64,000 bases of DNA from a bacterium. GTDB lineage: Bacteria; Verrucomicrobiota; Verrucomicrobiia; Limisphaerales; UBA8199. Below, piece after piece: positions 40,671-48,471 of the stretch. Under the pieces are notes generated by a model. That model did no database searches, was not told the origin of the DNA, and worked only from the letters and a program-made list of their open reading frames with translations. The DNA lies in NCBI GenBank assembly GCA_021784555.1, contig JAJYHY010000002.1, positions 17,604-81,603 of the forward strand, given 5' to 3'. The position numbers and the translations under genes are program-made. Position 1 is the first letter of the stretch. Every line of letters begins with the position of its first letter.

Positions 40671-41765
40671 CTAGGTCTCGTCCTCCTCGGGAGGGTGGGG
40701 CAGGAAGGGCTTGAATTTCTTCTTGTCGAGGGCCTTGTCATAGGCCTCTTCGGGAGCAATGCGTTTCATCCGCAAATGCTCCATAATGGCGTCGTCCAGC
40801 GGTTGGTTGCCCAACTTTTTGCCCACCTGGATCATGCCGGGGATCTGGTGAGTCTTGCCTTCGCGGACAAGGTTGGCGATGGCGGTGGTGAAGACGAGGA
40901 TCTCCAGGGCGGCCACGCGGCCCTTCTTATCGATGCGTTTGAAGAGGTTTTGCGCCACCACGCCTTTGAGGGCCTCCGAAAGCGTAGCGCGAATCTTGTT
41001 TTGCTGGTCGGCGGGAAAGACGTCGATGATGCGGTCCACCGTTTTGGCGGCGCTTGGGGTGTGCAGGGTGCCAAAAACAAGATGGCCGGTGCTGGCGGCC
41101 ACCAGCGCCAGTTCGATAGTCTCCAAATCGCGCAGTTCCCCTACCAGGATAATATCCGGGTCCTCGCGCAGAGCGCCGCGCAGAGCCGCGGCAAAGGATT
41201 TGGTATGCACACCCACTTCGCGATGGTTGACCAGGCAGTTCTTGCTTTCATGGACGAACTCGATGGGGTCTTCAACCGTTATCACATGATCCTTCCGGTT
41301 CTTATTCGCGTAATCGACCATCGCCGCCAGCGTCGTCGATTTGCCTGACCCAGTCGGGCCGGTGACCACGACCAACCCGCGATGGAGCATGGCAAATTTC
41401 TTGAGCACGGGCGGCAGGGGCGCGTCGAACGTTTCAAAATCCTCAAACGACAGGACCTTGCTCGGGATCTGGCGGAACACGGCGGCGATGCCGTATTTCT
41501 GGTTGAAGAAATTGGCGCGAAATCGCGACACCTTCGGGATTTCGTAACCGAAATCGACATCCCCCGTTTCCTCAAAGACCTTGATTTTGAATTCCGGGGC
41601 GATCTCGTAAAGCATCTTCTTGAGTTCGTCGTTGTCCATGGGAGGGTGCTCCACGCGCTGCAGCTCGCCGTTGATGCGCAACATCGGATTGTTGCCCGAA
41701 GAGAGGTGCAGGTCGGAGGCCTTCTGCTCGAACATCAGGTTAAAAAATGCGTCGATTTTCGCCAT
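40671..41765 (-). CDS. pilT: PilT-like type IV pilus retraction ATPase, 364 aa
   Basis: First gene of the pilus-motor operon. ASDLHLSSGNNPMLRINGEL is the PilT N-terminus. Walker A is GPTGSGKSTTLAAMV, Asp box ITVEDPIEFVHE, Walker B DIILVGELRDLETIELAL and His box HLVFGTLHTPSAAKTVDRI. The KTHQIPGMIQVGKKLGNQPL segment matches the C-terminal region of PilT. Full length for the family. ATP hydrolysis powers pilus depolymerisation at the inner membrane. No pilin or pilus assembly genes are in the window. Confidence 0.9.
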   Translation of the reverse strand: MAKIDAFFNLMFEQKASDLHLSSGNNPMLRINGELQRVEHPPMDNDELKKMLYEIAPEFKIKVFEETGDVDFGYEIPKVSRFRANFFNQKYGIAAVFRQIPSKVLSFEDFETFDAPLPPVLKKFAMLHRGLVVVTGPTGSGKSTTLAAMVDYANKNRKDHVITVEDPIEFVHESKNCLVNHREVGVHTKSFAAALRGALREDPDIILVGELRDLETIELALVAASTGHLVFGTLHTPSAAKTVDRIIDVFPADQQNKIRATLSEALKGVVAQNLFKRIDKKGRVAALEILVFTTAIANLVREGKTHQIPGMIQVGKKLGNQPLDDAIMEHLRMKRIAPEEAYDKALDKKKFKPFLPHPPEEDET

Positions 41766-41818
41766 AGATACGCTATGCTTGGTGGTTTGTTAGCTAAATC
41801 CGCACCATCGACGCAGGA

Positions 41819-43033
41819 TTGAACCATCTAAGACGCAAAATCGCCGACGAAATCGGCGCGCAAGGGGTTATCTCCTTCGCCCGGTTCATGGAGCTCGCCC
41901 TCTACTGTCCTGTTTATGGATACTATGAGGCTCAGAAGGAGACGATTGGCCGGCGCGGCGATTATTACACCAGCGTCAGCGTCGGCAGCCTCTTTGGGGA
42001 ACTGCTGGCCTCCCAATTCGCTCATTGGCTGGACGAGGACAGGCCGCAGTTGGTCGAGGCGGGGGCGCACACGGGCTACTTGGCGCGGGATGTCCTGTGG
42101 TGGTTTCGAGAGCATCGCCCGGACCTGTTCGAGCGCCTTGAATACTGGATTATTGAGCCGTCCACGCGGCGCCGGCGGTGGCAGGAGGACACACTCGCGG
42201 CATTTGCCGGACGCGTGCGCTGGGCGTCTGAAATCGGCGGAGTGGGACCGCCCTCCGCTTTTGGCGACCGGGGCAGAATACGGGGCGTCATCTTCTGCAA
42301 TGAACTGCTCGACAGCTTTCCGGTCCGCCGGTTCGGTTGGGATGCGCAAGAGCGCACCACGTTTGAGTGGGGCGTGCGCCTGGAGGGCGCGGAATTCGCC
42401 TGGGCCAAAATGCCTGACTCCGATTGCAGTTCGTCGGCGCCGACCCTCGGCCAGTCACCGGCCGTCGCTGGGGCCCGCTCCGATGAAGCGCAACAAGACC
42501 CATGCGCCCCGGAAGTTCCCGCTGACGTACTGGCGGTCTTGCCTGCCGACTATACCCTCGAGATCTGCCCTAAGGCCGTAGCCTGGTGGCGCCAGGCGGC
42601 GAGGGCGCTCTCACGCGGCCGGCTCCTGACCTTTGACTATGGCTTCAGCGTGATGGAAAGATTGACACCGGAAAGGCTGCGCGGGACATGCCGGGCGTAC
42701 TATAAACACAGGCTCACCAACAACCTCCTGGCCAATCCCGGCGAGCAGGACCTCACCGCCCACGTGGATTTTGACGTAATCCAGGCCGTTGGCGAGGAGG
42801 CGGGGCTGAAGACCGAGACCTTCGAAAGCCAGGCCCAATTCCTGACCCGAATCGCTTCCCGGATTTGGAGCGGTGAAACCAGTTTCGGCCAATGGACCCC
42901 GGCCAAGACACGCCAGTTTCAGACATTGACCCACCCCAACCACCTGGGGGCTGCCTTCAGGGTCCTGGTGCAACAGACTGCCTCAATCAAAACAGCCGAC
43001 ATTGATGCATGGGCCGGCGGAACGTCGGAGTGA
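41819..43033 (+). CDS. MidA/NDUFAF7-family SAM-dependent methyltransferase (COG1565), 404 aa
   Basis: The start ISFARFMELALYCPVYGYYE, then RRGDYYTSVSVGSLFGELLA, the SAM site LVEAGAHTGYLARDVLWWF, FCNELLDSFPVRRF, LLTFDYGFSVMERLTPERLR and GTCRAYYKHRLTNNLLANPG, NPGEQDLTAHVDFDVIQAVG follow the family well. In mitochondria the homologue NDUFAF7 methylates an arginine of complex I; the bacterial target is unsettled. The normally Gly-rich SAM loop (GPGxG) is GAHTG here. The start codon is TTG 41819. A linker with SSSAPTLGQSPAVAGARSDE (about residues 203-222) is an unusual insertion. Confidence 0.82.
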   Translation: MNHLRRKIADEIGAQGVISFARFMELALYCPVYGYYEAQKETIGRRGDYYTSVSVGSLFGELLASQFAHWLDEDRPQLVEAGAHTGYLARDVLWWFREHRPDLFERLEYWIIEPSTRRRRWQEDTLAAFAGRVRWASEIGGVGPPSAFGDRGRIRGVIFCNELLDSFPVRRFGWDAQERTTFEWGVRLEGAEFAWAKMPDSDCSSSAPTLGQSPAVAGARSDEAQQDPCAPEVPADVLAVLPADYTLEICPKAVAWWRQAARALSRGRLLTFDYGFSVMERLTPERLRGTCRAYYKHRLTNNLLANPGEQDLTAHVDFDVIQAVGEEAGLKTETFESQAQFLTRIASRIWSGETSFGQWTPAKTRQFQTLTHPNHLGAAFRVLVQQTASIKTADIDAWAGGTSE

Positions 43034-43130
43034 TGGAGTGATGGAAAACCCGACACTCCAACACTCCAACACTCCATCACTCCATCACTCCAACACTCCA
43101 TCACTCCATCACTCCATGGCTCCATGCAGA
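43021..43130. repeat. Family of GGAGTGATG / CACTCCAACACTCC words at convergent junction
   Basis: GGAGTGATGGAGTGATGG is followed by many CACTCCAACACTCCATCACT units, forming an overall inverted repeat between two convergent genes. The repeat also supplies the last codons of the MidA-like gene (TSE stop). It is not a CRISPR: there are no constant-length repeats with unique spacers. Confidence 0.75.
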
Positions 43131-44180
43131 TTATCCCAGCCAACGCGGATTATGCGCCGTAGCGTCGAAGTTGGCGGTCGTCTTGAACGGCTCGTATTGG
43201 CCGCCTTCACCCGCGTCGGCGGTCTTGGCCAGCAACGCATCCACCGCCGACTGGCTCAATGGCTTGAATGAACGTGCCGCCCCGATGGCCTGGCCCAGAA
43301 GCTCTTGACTGTCAATGCCTGTGATAATCGTCGAAGCCGGCAGGTTGAGTGCATAGTGGAGGCACTCAACCGGTGTCACGGTGTGGCTGCGCAGGATGAC
43401 ACCGCTGCCCATGGATTTCATCCCGAGAACGCCGATGCCCTGCTCGACCAGGACCGGAACGACCTGGTGCTGAAAACTCCGGAAATGGGCGTCCATGACG
43501 TTGAGGGGCATCTGTACGGCATCGAAGCGGAAATCGTGAGCGGCGGCAACCTGCAACATACGCAGATGGACGAGCGGGTCCTTGTGCCCGGTAAAGCCGA
43601 TAAACCGGACCTTGCCGGCCTTCTTAGCCTCCAGCATCGCTTCCATCCCGCCGCCCGGGGCGAAGATGCGGTCCGGGTCTTCCATCCGAATCACCTCGTG
43701 AAATTGCATCAGATCGACGTGGCCGGTTTGCAGGCGCTCCAGCGACTGTTCGATTTGCCGCGCGGCGGCGGATTTGGTGCGGCCATCGATCTTGGTCATA
43801 AGAAAGACCTTTTCACGGTAGCCGTCCCGTAGCGCTTTGCCCATCCGAATCTCGCTCCCCCCGTTATGGTAATCCCAGGAGTTGTCCATGAAAGTGATGC
43901 CGCGCTCGATGGCGTCTCGAATCAGGCGAATGCCTTCCTGCTCATCGCGCGGGTTGCCAATGTGGAAGCCTCCAAGGCCCAACGCGGAGATTTGTTCCCC
44001 CGTCCGGCCCAATGGCCGGCGGGGCACGCCCTCCCGCCGCTCGTCGGCCCAGCCCGTTCCGCCTGCGCCGAACACCAGCCCGGCCGCTATGGCGTTGCGC
44101 ACAAATTCACGGCGGGTCACTCGGCTCGCGCCATTCCTCAGAGTCGAGTCCTCGTTGGTGGGGTCAAGGGTCAATGTCAT
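43131..44180 (-). CDS. Tat-exported aldo/keto reductase, 349 aa
   Basis: ATG 44180 is chosen. A twin-arginine signal (TRREFVRNAIAAGLVFGAGG) comes first, then an AKR barrel: PRRPLGRTGEQISALGLGGF, ITFMDNSWDYHNGGSEIRMG with catalytic Asp and Tyr, KVFLMTKIDGR with Lys and HVDLMQFHEV with His, so the D-Y-K-H tetrad is complete. NADPH-dependent oxidoreductase with folded cofactor export is implied by Tat. Such exported AKRs are common in Verrucomicrobiota and Planctomycetota and probably act on sugars, an inference. The C-terminal cap lacks ferredoxin cysteines. Confidence 0.85.
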   Translation of the reverse strand: MTLTLDPTNEDSTLRNGASRVTRREFVRNAIAAGLVFGAGGTGWADERREGVPRRPLGRTGEQISALGLGGFHIGNPRDEQEGIRLIRDAIERGITFMDNSWDYHNGGSEIRMGKALRDGYREKVFLMTKIDGRTKSAAARQIEQSLERLQTGHVDLMQFHEVIRMEDPDRIFAPGGGMEAMLEAKKAGKVRFIGFTGHKDPLVHLRMLQVAAAHDFRFDAVQMPLNVMDAHFRSFQHQVVPVLVEQGIGVLGMKSMGSGVILRSHTVTPVECLHYALNLPASTIITGIDSQELLGQAIGAARSFKPLSQSAVDALLAKTADAGEGGQYEPFKTTANFDATAHNPRWLG

Positions 44181-44265
44181 CCCATACCTTCGCGCTTCAT
44201 TGCAACGTGTCAAGCCGGTGCATTGCCTTCCCGGAACCCTCGTGCCTTGCCGATCTGCGCCCCGC

Positions 44266-44883
44266 TTAGGACCTTCCGCGGCCGCCTTCGCGCGAGCGAT
44301 GCATTTGGCGCAAGGCCCGCCGCAGCGACTCGATTTCTTGTTCGTCGGTGTCCTTTTGTCTCTCGGCCAACTCAAGCGTCTCGAGGACCTCCTCCATGTC
44401 TTCGAGGGCCGCTCTTAAGGCGTCGATGATCCGGTTGGCCTCGTCGATGGCGTGCTGAACGGACGTGGCGGATGCCGGGCGCCGTTCGCGGTGTTCAGGC
44501 CGGCGCGTAACCGGCGCTCTGCGTTGGGCCTGAGGGAATGCGGCCGCGCGAGCGGGTTCAGGTTCCGCAAACTCCGGGGTTGCTGCACCAGCCGAACCGG
44601 GCTGACCTCCCTCGCTCGTTTCAATGGCCTCCGCCTGGGACAATTCCGCCTCCTGTGCCTCAAGTTGCGCGGCGTCATCCTGACGCGCTTCCTGCGCGTC
44701 GGCCAACTCGTCCAGTGTGGGAGGAGGTGGCGGCCCAAGCTCCGGCCGACTCTCGGAACGGGATGCCCGTCGAACGCCTCCGCGACGACCGCGTCCGCCT
44801 CGACGCCGCCCCCGAGATGGGGCGGGGGATTCGGGCCGGTCGGGATTCTGGATACCGCTGTTAAGCTCTTCGTTGGGACCCAT
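44266..44883 (-). CDS. Disordered and coiled-coil hypothetical protein, 205 aa
   Basis: ATG 44883 gives MGPNEELNSGIQNPDRPESP, then an Arg/Gly-rich part (RGRRRGGRGRRGGVRRASR) likely to bind nucleic acid, an acidic Gln/Glu-rich middle and a C-terminal helical coiled coil (HAIDEANRIIDALRAALEDM and EEVLETLELAERQKDTDEQE). It ends again in an RG-like tail (REGGRGRS). No enzyme motif. RNA or ribosome association is possible from RG-richness, otherwise unknown. Confidence 0.6.
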   Translation of the reverse strand: MGPNEELNSGIQNPDRPESPAPSRGRRRGGRGRRGGVRRASRSESRPELGPPPPPTLDELADAQEARQDDAAQLEAQEAELSQAEAIETSEGGQPGSAGAATPEFAEPEPARAAAFPQAQRRAPVTRRPEHRERRPASATSVQHAIDEANRIIDALRAALEDMEEVLETLELAERQKDTDEQEIESLRRALRQMHRSREGGRGRS

Positions 44884-44895
44884 GTCTCGATTCAA

Positions 44896-45119
44896 ATTTG
44901 CGCCTCAAAAACGCCAAATGCAATGGCAATCTGGGCGGCTATCCAAGCCGCCCCAGACCTCAACCGCTAATCCACGCTAATAAACGCTAATCAATGAAGG
45001 GGTCTTTTTCACGTCTCTCGTGCGGTGCCCCGGAACTTGACGCGACCACAGCGGGTTTCGCGATTCCAGGACGGTATTGTGGCGAGCAAATTAGGTGGAC
45101 GCAAACTAAATGTTTTCGC
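44896..45119. other. Spacer with CGCTAAT words; no gene
   Basis: CGCTAATCCACGCTAATAAA and CGCTAATCAATG form a short word repeat at 44965-44997. Nothing else recognised before the family B copy. Confidence 0.4.
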
Positions 45120-45248
45120 GTAACTGCTCAGGTGGTGATAGGAGCGCGGACGCCCTCGTCCGCGTCCCGTCTCCAGAAGGCTGCAGTCGCGGAAGAGGGC
45201 GTCCGCGCTCCTATCGCGTGCGTCTGCCAGCTTGACCTGGGCAGTTAC
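45120..45248. repeat. Family B palindromic element, copy 2
   Basis: Outer arms GTAACTGCTCAGG and CCTGGGCAGTTAC; inner arms GATAGGAGCGCGGACG and CGTCCGCGCTCCTATC. It lies directly upstream of the sulfatase-like gene, with a third copy directly downstream. Confidence 0.85.
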
Positions 45249-45271
45249 GTTTTCACAGAATAGGACCCAGT

Positions 45272-46741
45272 ATGAGCAAATACAGTGTGATATGGAGGAG
45301 GTTGGCGGCTCTGGGTTCGGTCCTTTTCCTGTGCCTTGGCCTTCCCGTCCTCCAGGCGCAAACCAACTCCAGGCATTCCCGTCCCCCGGCCCCTCGCCGC
45401 CCGAACATTCTCCTGATTCTGGCGGACAACTTGGGCTGCGGGGACCTGGGTTGCTATGGCCAGACAAAGATTCAAACGCCCAACATCGACAAACTGGCGA
45501 GCGAGGGCATGCGCTTCACCGGCTTTTACGCCGGTGCGCCCGCCGGGGCCCCCTCGCGTTGCGCCCTGATGAGCGGGCTGGACACCGGCCACACTCCCGT
45601 GCGCACAAAGACCAGTGCGACGCTCCCGTCAAGCTGCATGACAGTGGCGCTGATGTTGAAGCAGGGTGGGTATGCGACGGGGTTCATTGGGAAATGGGGC
45701 TTGGGCGCCCCGGGCACCAGCGGCAGTCCTCAGCGCCAAGGCTTTGAGGAAGTCGTAGGATACGTCGATCCAGCCCAAGCGGAAGATTATTATCCTTACA
45801 GTCTGAGCCGGTATGGTCCCCGAGTAACTGCCCACCAGGTCATCCTGGCGGGAAATGCCGGGGGCAGGCAAGGAGACTACGCTCCCAAACTTTTCACCAT
45901 CGCCGCGCTCAATTTCCTGCGCATTCATAAGCCGGACCAATTCAATCGCCATCAGTCCTTCTTCCTCTGCCTTGCCTATCCCATCCCGCACGCCAATCCG
46001 ATGGTGGCCCGGAGCGGCGGCAACGGGACGCAGGTCCCCGGCGATGGCCAATACTCCGACCGGGACTGGTCGCCCGCCCAGAAGGACAGGGCGGCCATGA
46101 TTACCCGCTTGGACGGCTATGTCGGGCAGATCATGGCTCAACTCAAACGCCTCCAACTCGACGAGAACACCCTGGTCGTTTTCACCAGCGCTCGCGGCCC
46201 CGCCACAGACATCGGCGCGGACATCAAGCTGTCCCAAAGCGCCGGACCCTTGCCGGGCGCCAATACCGATCTCTACGAAGGAGGCATTCGCGTGCCCTTC
46301 CTCGCGCGCTGGGCCGGCACTATTGCCCCCGGCCAGGTCAACGATCAGCCCGCCGCGCTCTGGGACTTTCTTCCCACCGCGGACGACATCGCCCGGCTCA
46401 AACCGCCCAAGGGGATCGATGGCCTTTCGCTCCTGCCTGTCCTCTTGAGCCAGGCGCGGGCCGTCCACCATAAATTCCTCTATTGGGAGTCATTTGCCCA
46501 CGGCTTTCAACAGGCGGTCCGCATGGGCGACTGGAAAGCCCTCCGGCTCAAGCCGGGGCAACCCTTGGAACTGTTCAACCTGAAAAAAGACCCCGCCGAA
46601 AGGCACAACGTGGCCAAGCAAAACCCCGGGGTGGTCAAAAGAATCGAGACGTACCTCAAAACCGCGCGAACCGAACCGGGACGCTGGACCGTCAAACCGG
46701 GGGAAGCCGTCGAGGGGGCGGACAAACCGGGCGGGACTTAG
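45272..46741 (+). CDS. Sulfatase-family protein lacking catalytic cysteine (probable pseudoenzyme), 489 aa
   Basis: Overall a type I sulfatase with signal peptide (LAALGSVLFLCLGLPVLQAQ), N-terminal RPNILLILADNLGCGDLGCY and TPNIDKLASEGMRFTGFYAG. The sulfatase signature normally reads CxPSR, where Cys becomes formylglycine. Here it is AGAPSRCALMSG with Gly92 at that place. The metal-binding DD is DN (Asp52-Asn53), and the usual FTSDNG is FTSARG. Thus nucleophile and at least two metal ligands are gone, yet the frame is intact over full length. It may bind glycans without cleaving sulfate. Family B repeats flank it on both sides. Confidence 0.85.
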   Translation: MSKYSVIWRRLAALGSVLFLCLGLPVLQAQTNSRHSRPPAPRRPNILLILADNLGCGDLGCYGQTKIQTPNIDKLASEGMRFTGFYAGAPAGAPSRCALMSGLDTGHTPVRTKTSATLPSSCMTVALMLKQGGYATGFIGKWGLGAPGTSGSPQRQGFEEVVGYVDPAQAEDYYPYSLSRYGPRVTAHQVILAGNAGGRQGDYAPKLFTIAALNFLRIHKPDQFNRHQSFFLCLAYPIPHANPMVARSGGNGTQVPGDGQYSDRDWSPAQKDRAAMITRLDGYVGQIMAQLKRLQLDENTLVVFTSARGPATDIGADIKLSQSAGPLPGANTDLYEGGIRVPFLARWAGTIAPGQVNDQPAALWDFLPTADDIARLKPPKGIDGLSLLPVLLSQARAVHHKFLYWESFAHGFQQAVRMGDWKALRLKPGQPLELFNLKKDPAERHNVAKQNPGVVKRIETYLKTARTEPGRWTVKPGEAVEGADKPGGT

Positions 46742-46749
46742 GTCAAAGC

Positions 46750-46841
46750 GTAACTGCCCAGGTAGCCGATAGGAGCGCGGAGGCCCTCGTCCGCGTCTCC
46801 GGGGCGACATAGTCGCGAACGAGGGCATCCGCGCTCCTATC
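46750..46841. repeat. Family B palindromic element, copy 3 (right outer arm missing)
   Basis: GTAACTGCCCAGG, then GATAGGAGCGCGGAGG ... GCATCCGCGCTCCTATC. The outer right arm seen in copies 1 and 2 is absent. It lies nine bases after the sulfatase-like stop, in the same orientation as copy 2. Confidence 0.8.
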
Positions 46842-46889
46842 GCATGTGCCTCCTGCAACCGGATATGTTCTTTTCAGCACAGTCCGAGA

Positions 46890-46930
46890 AGCCGCGACAG
46901 TAAAATACGCGGCCGCGCATTTTATTGTCG
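46890..46930. repeat. Imperfect 40-bp palindrome centred on GCGGCCGC
   Basis: CGCGACAGTAAAATACGCGG and CCGCGCATTTTATTGTCGCG are near-complements. A half-copy (CGGCCGCGTAATTTATTGTC) occurs at 61938-61960. Non-coding. Confidence 0.6.
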
Positions 46931-47112
46931 CGTCAAAAAGCACTGTCCCGCTCCAGGCATTCGCAATTCCACCGCCAATGAGAAATTCGGCTGGGGCCGT
47001 ACCCGCGCCGCTTCCAACTGTGATGGGAGTAGTCGCCAAGAAATTACTCTGCCATACATAGCAAAAAGGATTCTCGTCCAGGCGACGGACTGATTATGTT
47101 GCTTCGTCCTGT

Positions 47113-48375
47113 ATGCCACATATCGAGGCCTCATCCAACGCGGTTCAGGCGCCGGAGAAGACGCGCGACCCCTACGCGGTGCTTCGGAACCGCGACCTAG
47201 TGCTTTACCTGATCGGGCGTTTCGCCGCCTCGATTGGGCAGCAGATGCTCATCGTGGCCGTCGGTTGGGAACTTTACCAACGAACCCATTCCTATATTGC
47301 CCTGTGCCTGGTGGGGCTGGTTCAGACCCTTCCGATAGTCCTGTTCACCCTCCCGGCGGGGCACGTCGCCGATAATTACGAGCGGAAGCGGGTCATCATT
47401 TGGATGACCTTTGTCACTGTTTGCACCAGCATCGGTCTCACGCTTATCTCCGCCTACAACGCCCCGGTTGCGTGGATTTATGGCTGCCTGTTTCTGGCCG
47501 CCAGCGCCCGCACGTTCCAGTGGCCGGCCAGTTCCGCTTTCCTGCCCAACCTCGTCGAGCGCGAGGAGTTCTCCCGCGCCATCGCCTGGAGCAGCGGCAG
47601 CTTTCAGTTGTCCTCGGTTGCGGGTCCGGCGGCGGCAGGAGGCTTGATTGCCTTGATGCATCATGCCGCGCCGGTTTATGCCCTGAACGCCGTGGCGGCC
47701 TTGACCTGCCTGACCCTGATGGCCGCGGTGCGGCGGCGGCACGTCGTTGCGGTTAAAGAGCGGATGAGCAGGCACCGGCTGCTGGTCGGGGTGAGATTCG
47801 TCGTTGCCAACCGTGTTATTCTCGGCGTCATCACCCTGGACTTGTTCGCCGTTCTGTTTGGGGGCGCCACCTCCATCCTGCCCGCGTACGCCAAGGACAT
47901 TCTGCTGGTCGGGCCGGTCGGCTACGGATTCCTCTCTGCCGCGCTCCCCGCCGGCTCGCTGGTCTGCGCCCTGTTCCTGGCCCACCGGCGTCCGCTCCAG
48001 AAGGCGGGGCGGACGATGTTGCTGGCGGTCACCGGCTTTGGGGTTGCCACGATTGGCTTTGGGGTCTCCCGATGGTTTTGGCTCTCCTTTTTGATGCTCC
48101 TGCTCTGCGGTGTCATGGACAACATAAGCGTCGTGGTGCGGCACACCCTCGTTCAGCTCCTTACCCCGGACGAGAAACGGGGCCGCGTCTCGGCCGTCAA
48201 TGCCCTTTTCATTGGCACCTCCAATGAAATGGGCGGGTTCGAATCGGCTTTTGTCGCCTACCTGCTTGGCCCGGTCTTTTCGGTGGTCTCCGGGGGCATC
48301 GGGACAATTCTGGTGGTGGCGGCGGTCGCGCTGATCTGGCCGGAGATCCGGAAGTATGGACGGCTGGACAGTTGA
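47113..48375 (+). CDS. MFS transporter, EntS-like (MFS_3), 420 aa
   Basis: Twelve predicted membrane segments. After an N-terminal DPYAVLRNRDLVLYLIGRFA come IGQQMLIVAVGWELYQRTHS and the MFS motif A-like loop GHVADNYERKRVII. FLPNLVEREEFSRAIAWSSG and the C-terminal RHTLVQLLTPDEKRGRVSAV are typical for the MFS_3/enterobactin-exporter group (EntS). Likely proton-driven export of small molecules across the inner membrane; substrate unknown. It is a monocistronic unit preceded by repeats. Confidence 0.85.
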   Translation: MPHIEASSNAVQAPEKTRDPYAVLRNRDLVLYLIGRFAASIGQQMLIVAVGWELYQRTHSYIALCLVGLVQTLPIVLFTLPAGHVADNYERKRVIIWMTFVTVCTSIGLTLISAYNAPVAWIYGCLFLAASARTFQWPASSAFLPNLVEREEFSRAIAWSSGSFQLSSVAGPAAAGGLIALMHHAAPVYALNAVAALTCLTLMAAVRRRHVVAVKERMSRHRLLVGVRFVVANRVILGVITLDLFAVLFGGATSILPAYAKDILLVGPVGYGFLSAALPAGSLVCALFLAHRRPLQKAGRTMLLAVTGFGVATIGFGVSRWFWLSFLMLLLCGVMDNISVVVRHTLVQLLTPDEKRGRVSAVNALFIGTSNEMGGFESAFVAYLLGPVFSVVSGGIGTILVVAAVALIWPEIRKYGRLDS

Positions 48376-48471
48376 CGCGGCATCGACTTGTTGTTGCCCT
48401 GTTTACGCCGACGGTATAAGGTTCGGGTTAGTCTGTTACACAACTCATCTGAAACACAGCATAATTGACGC

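Noticed and set aside
40125-41348. 407-aa plus-strand ORF
   Set aside because: Antisense of the two pilus ATPase genes.
43040-43125. CRISPR-like array of CACTCC units
   Set aside because: Units are contiguous short words without unique spacers, and no cas genes are present.
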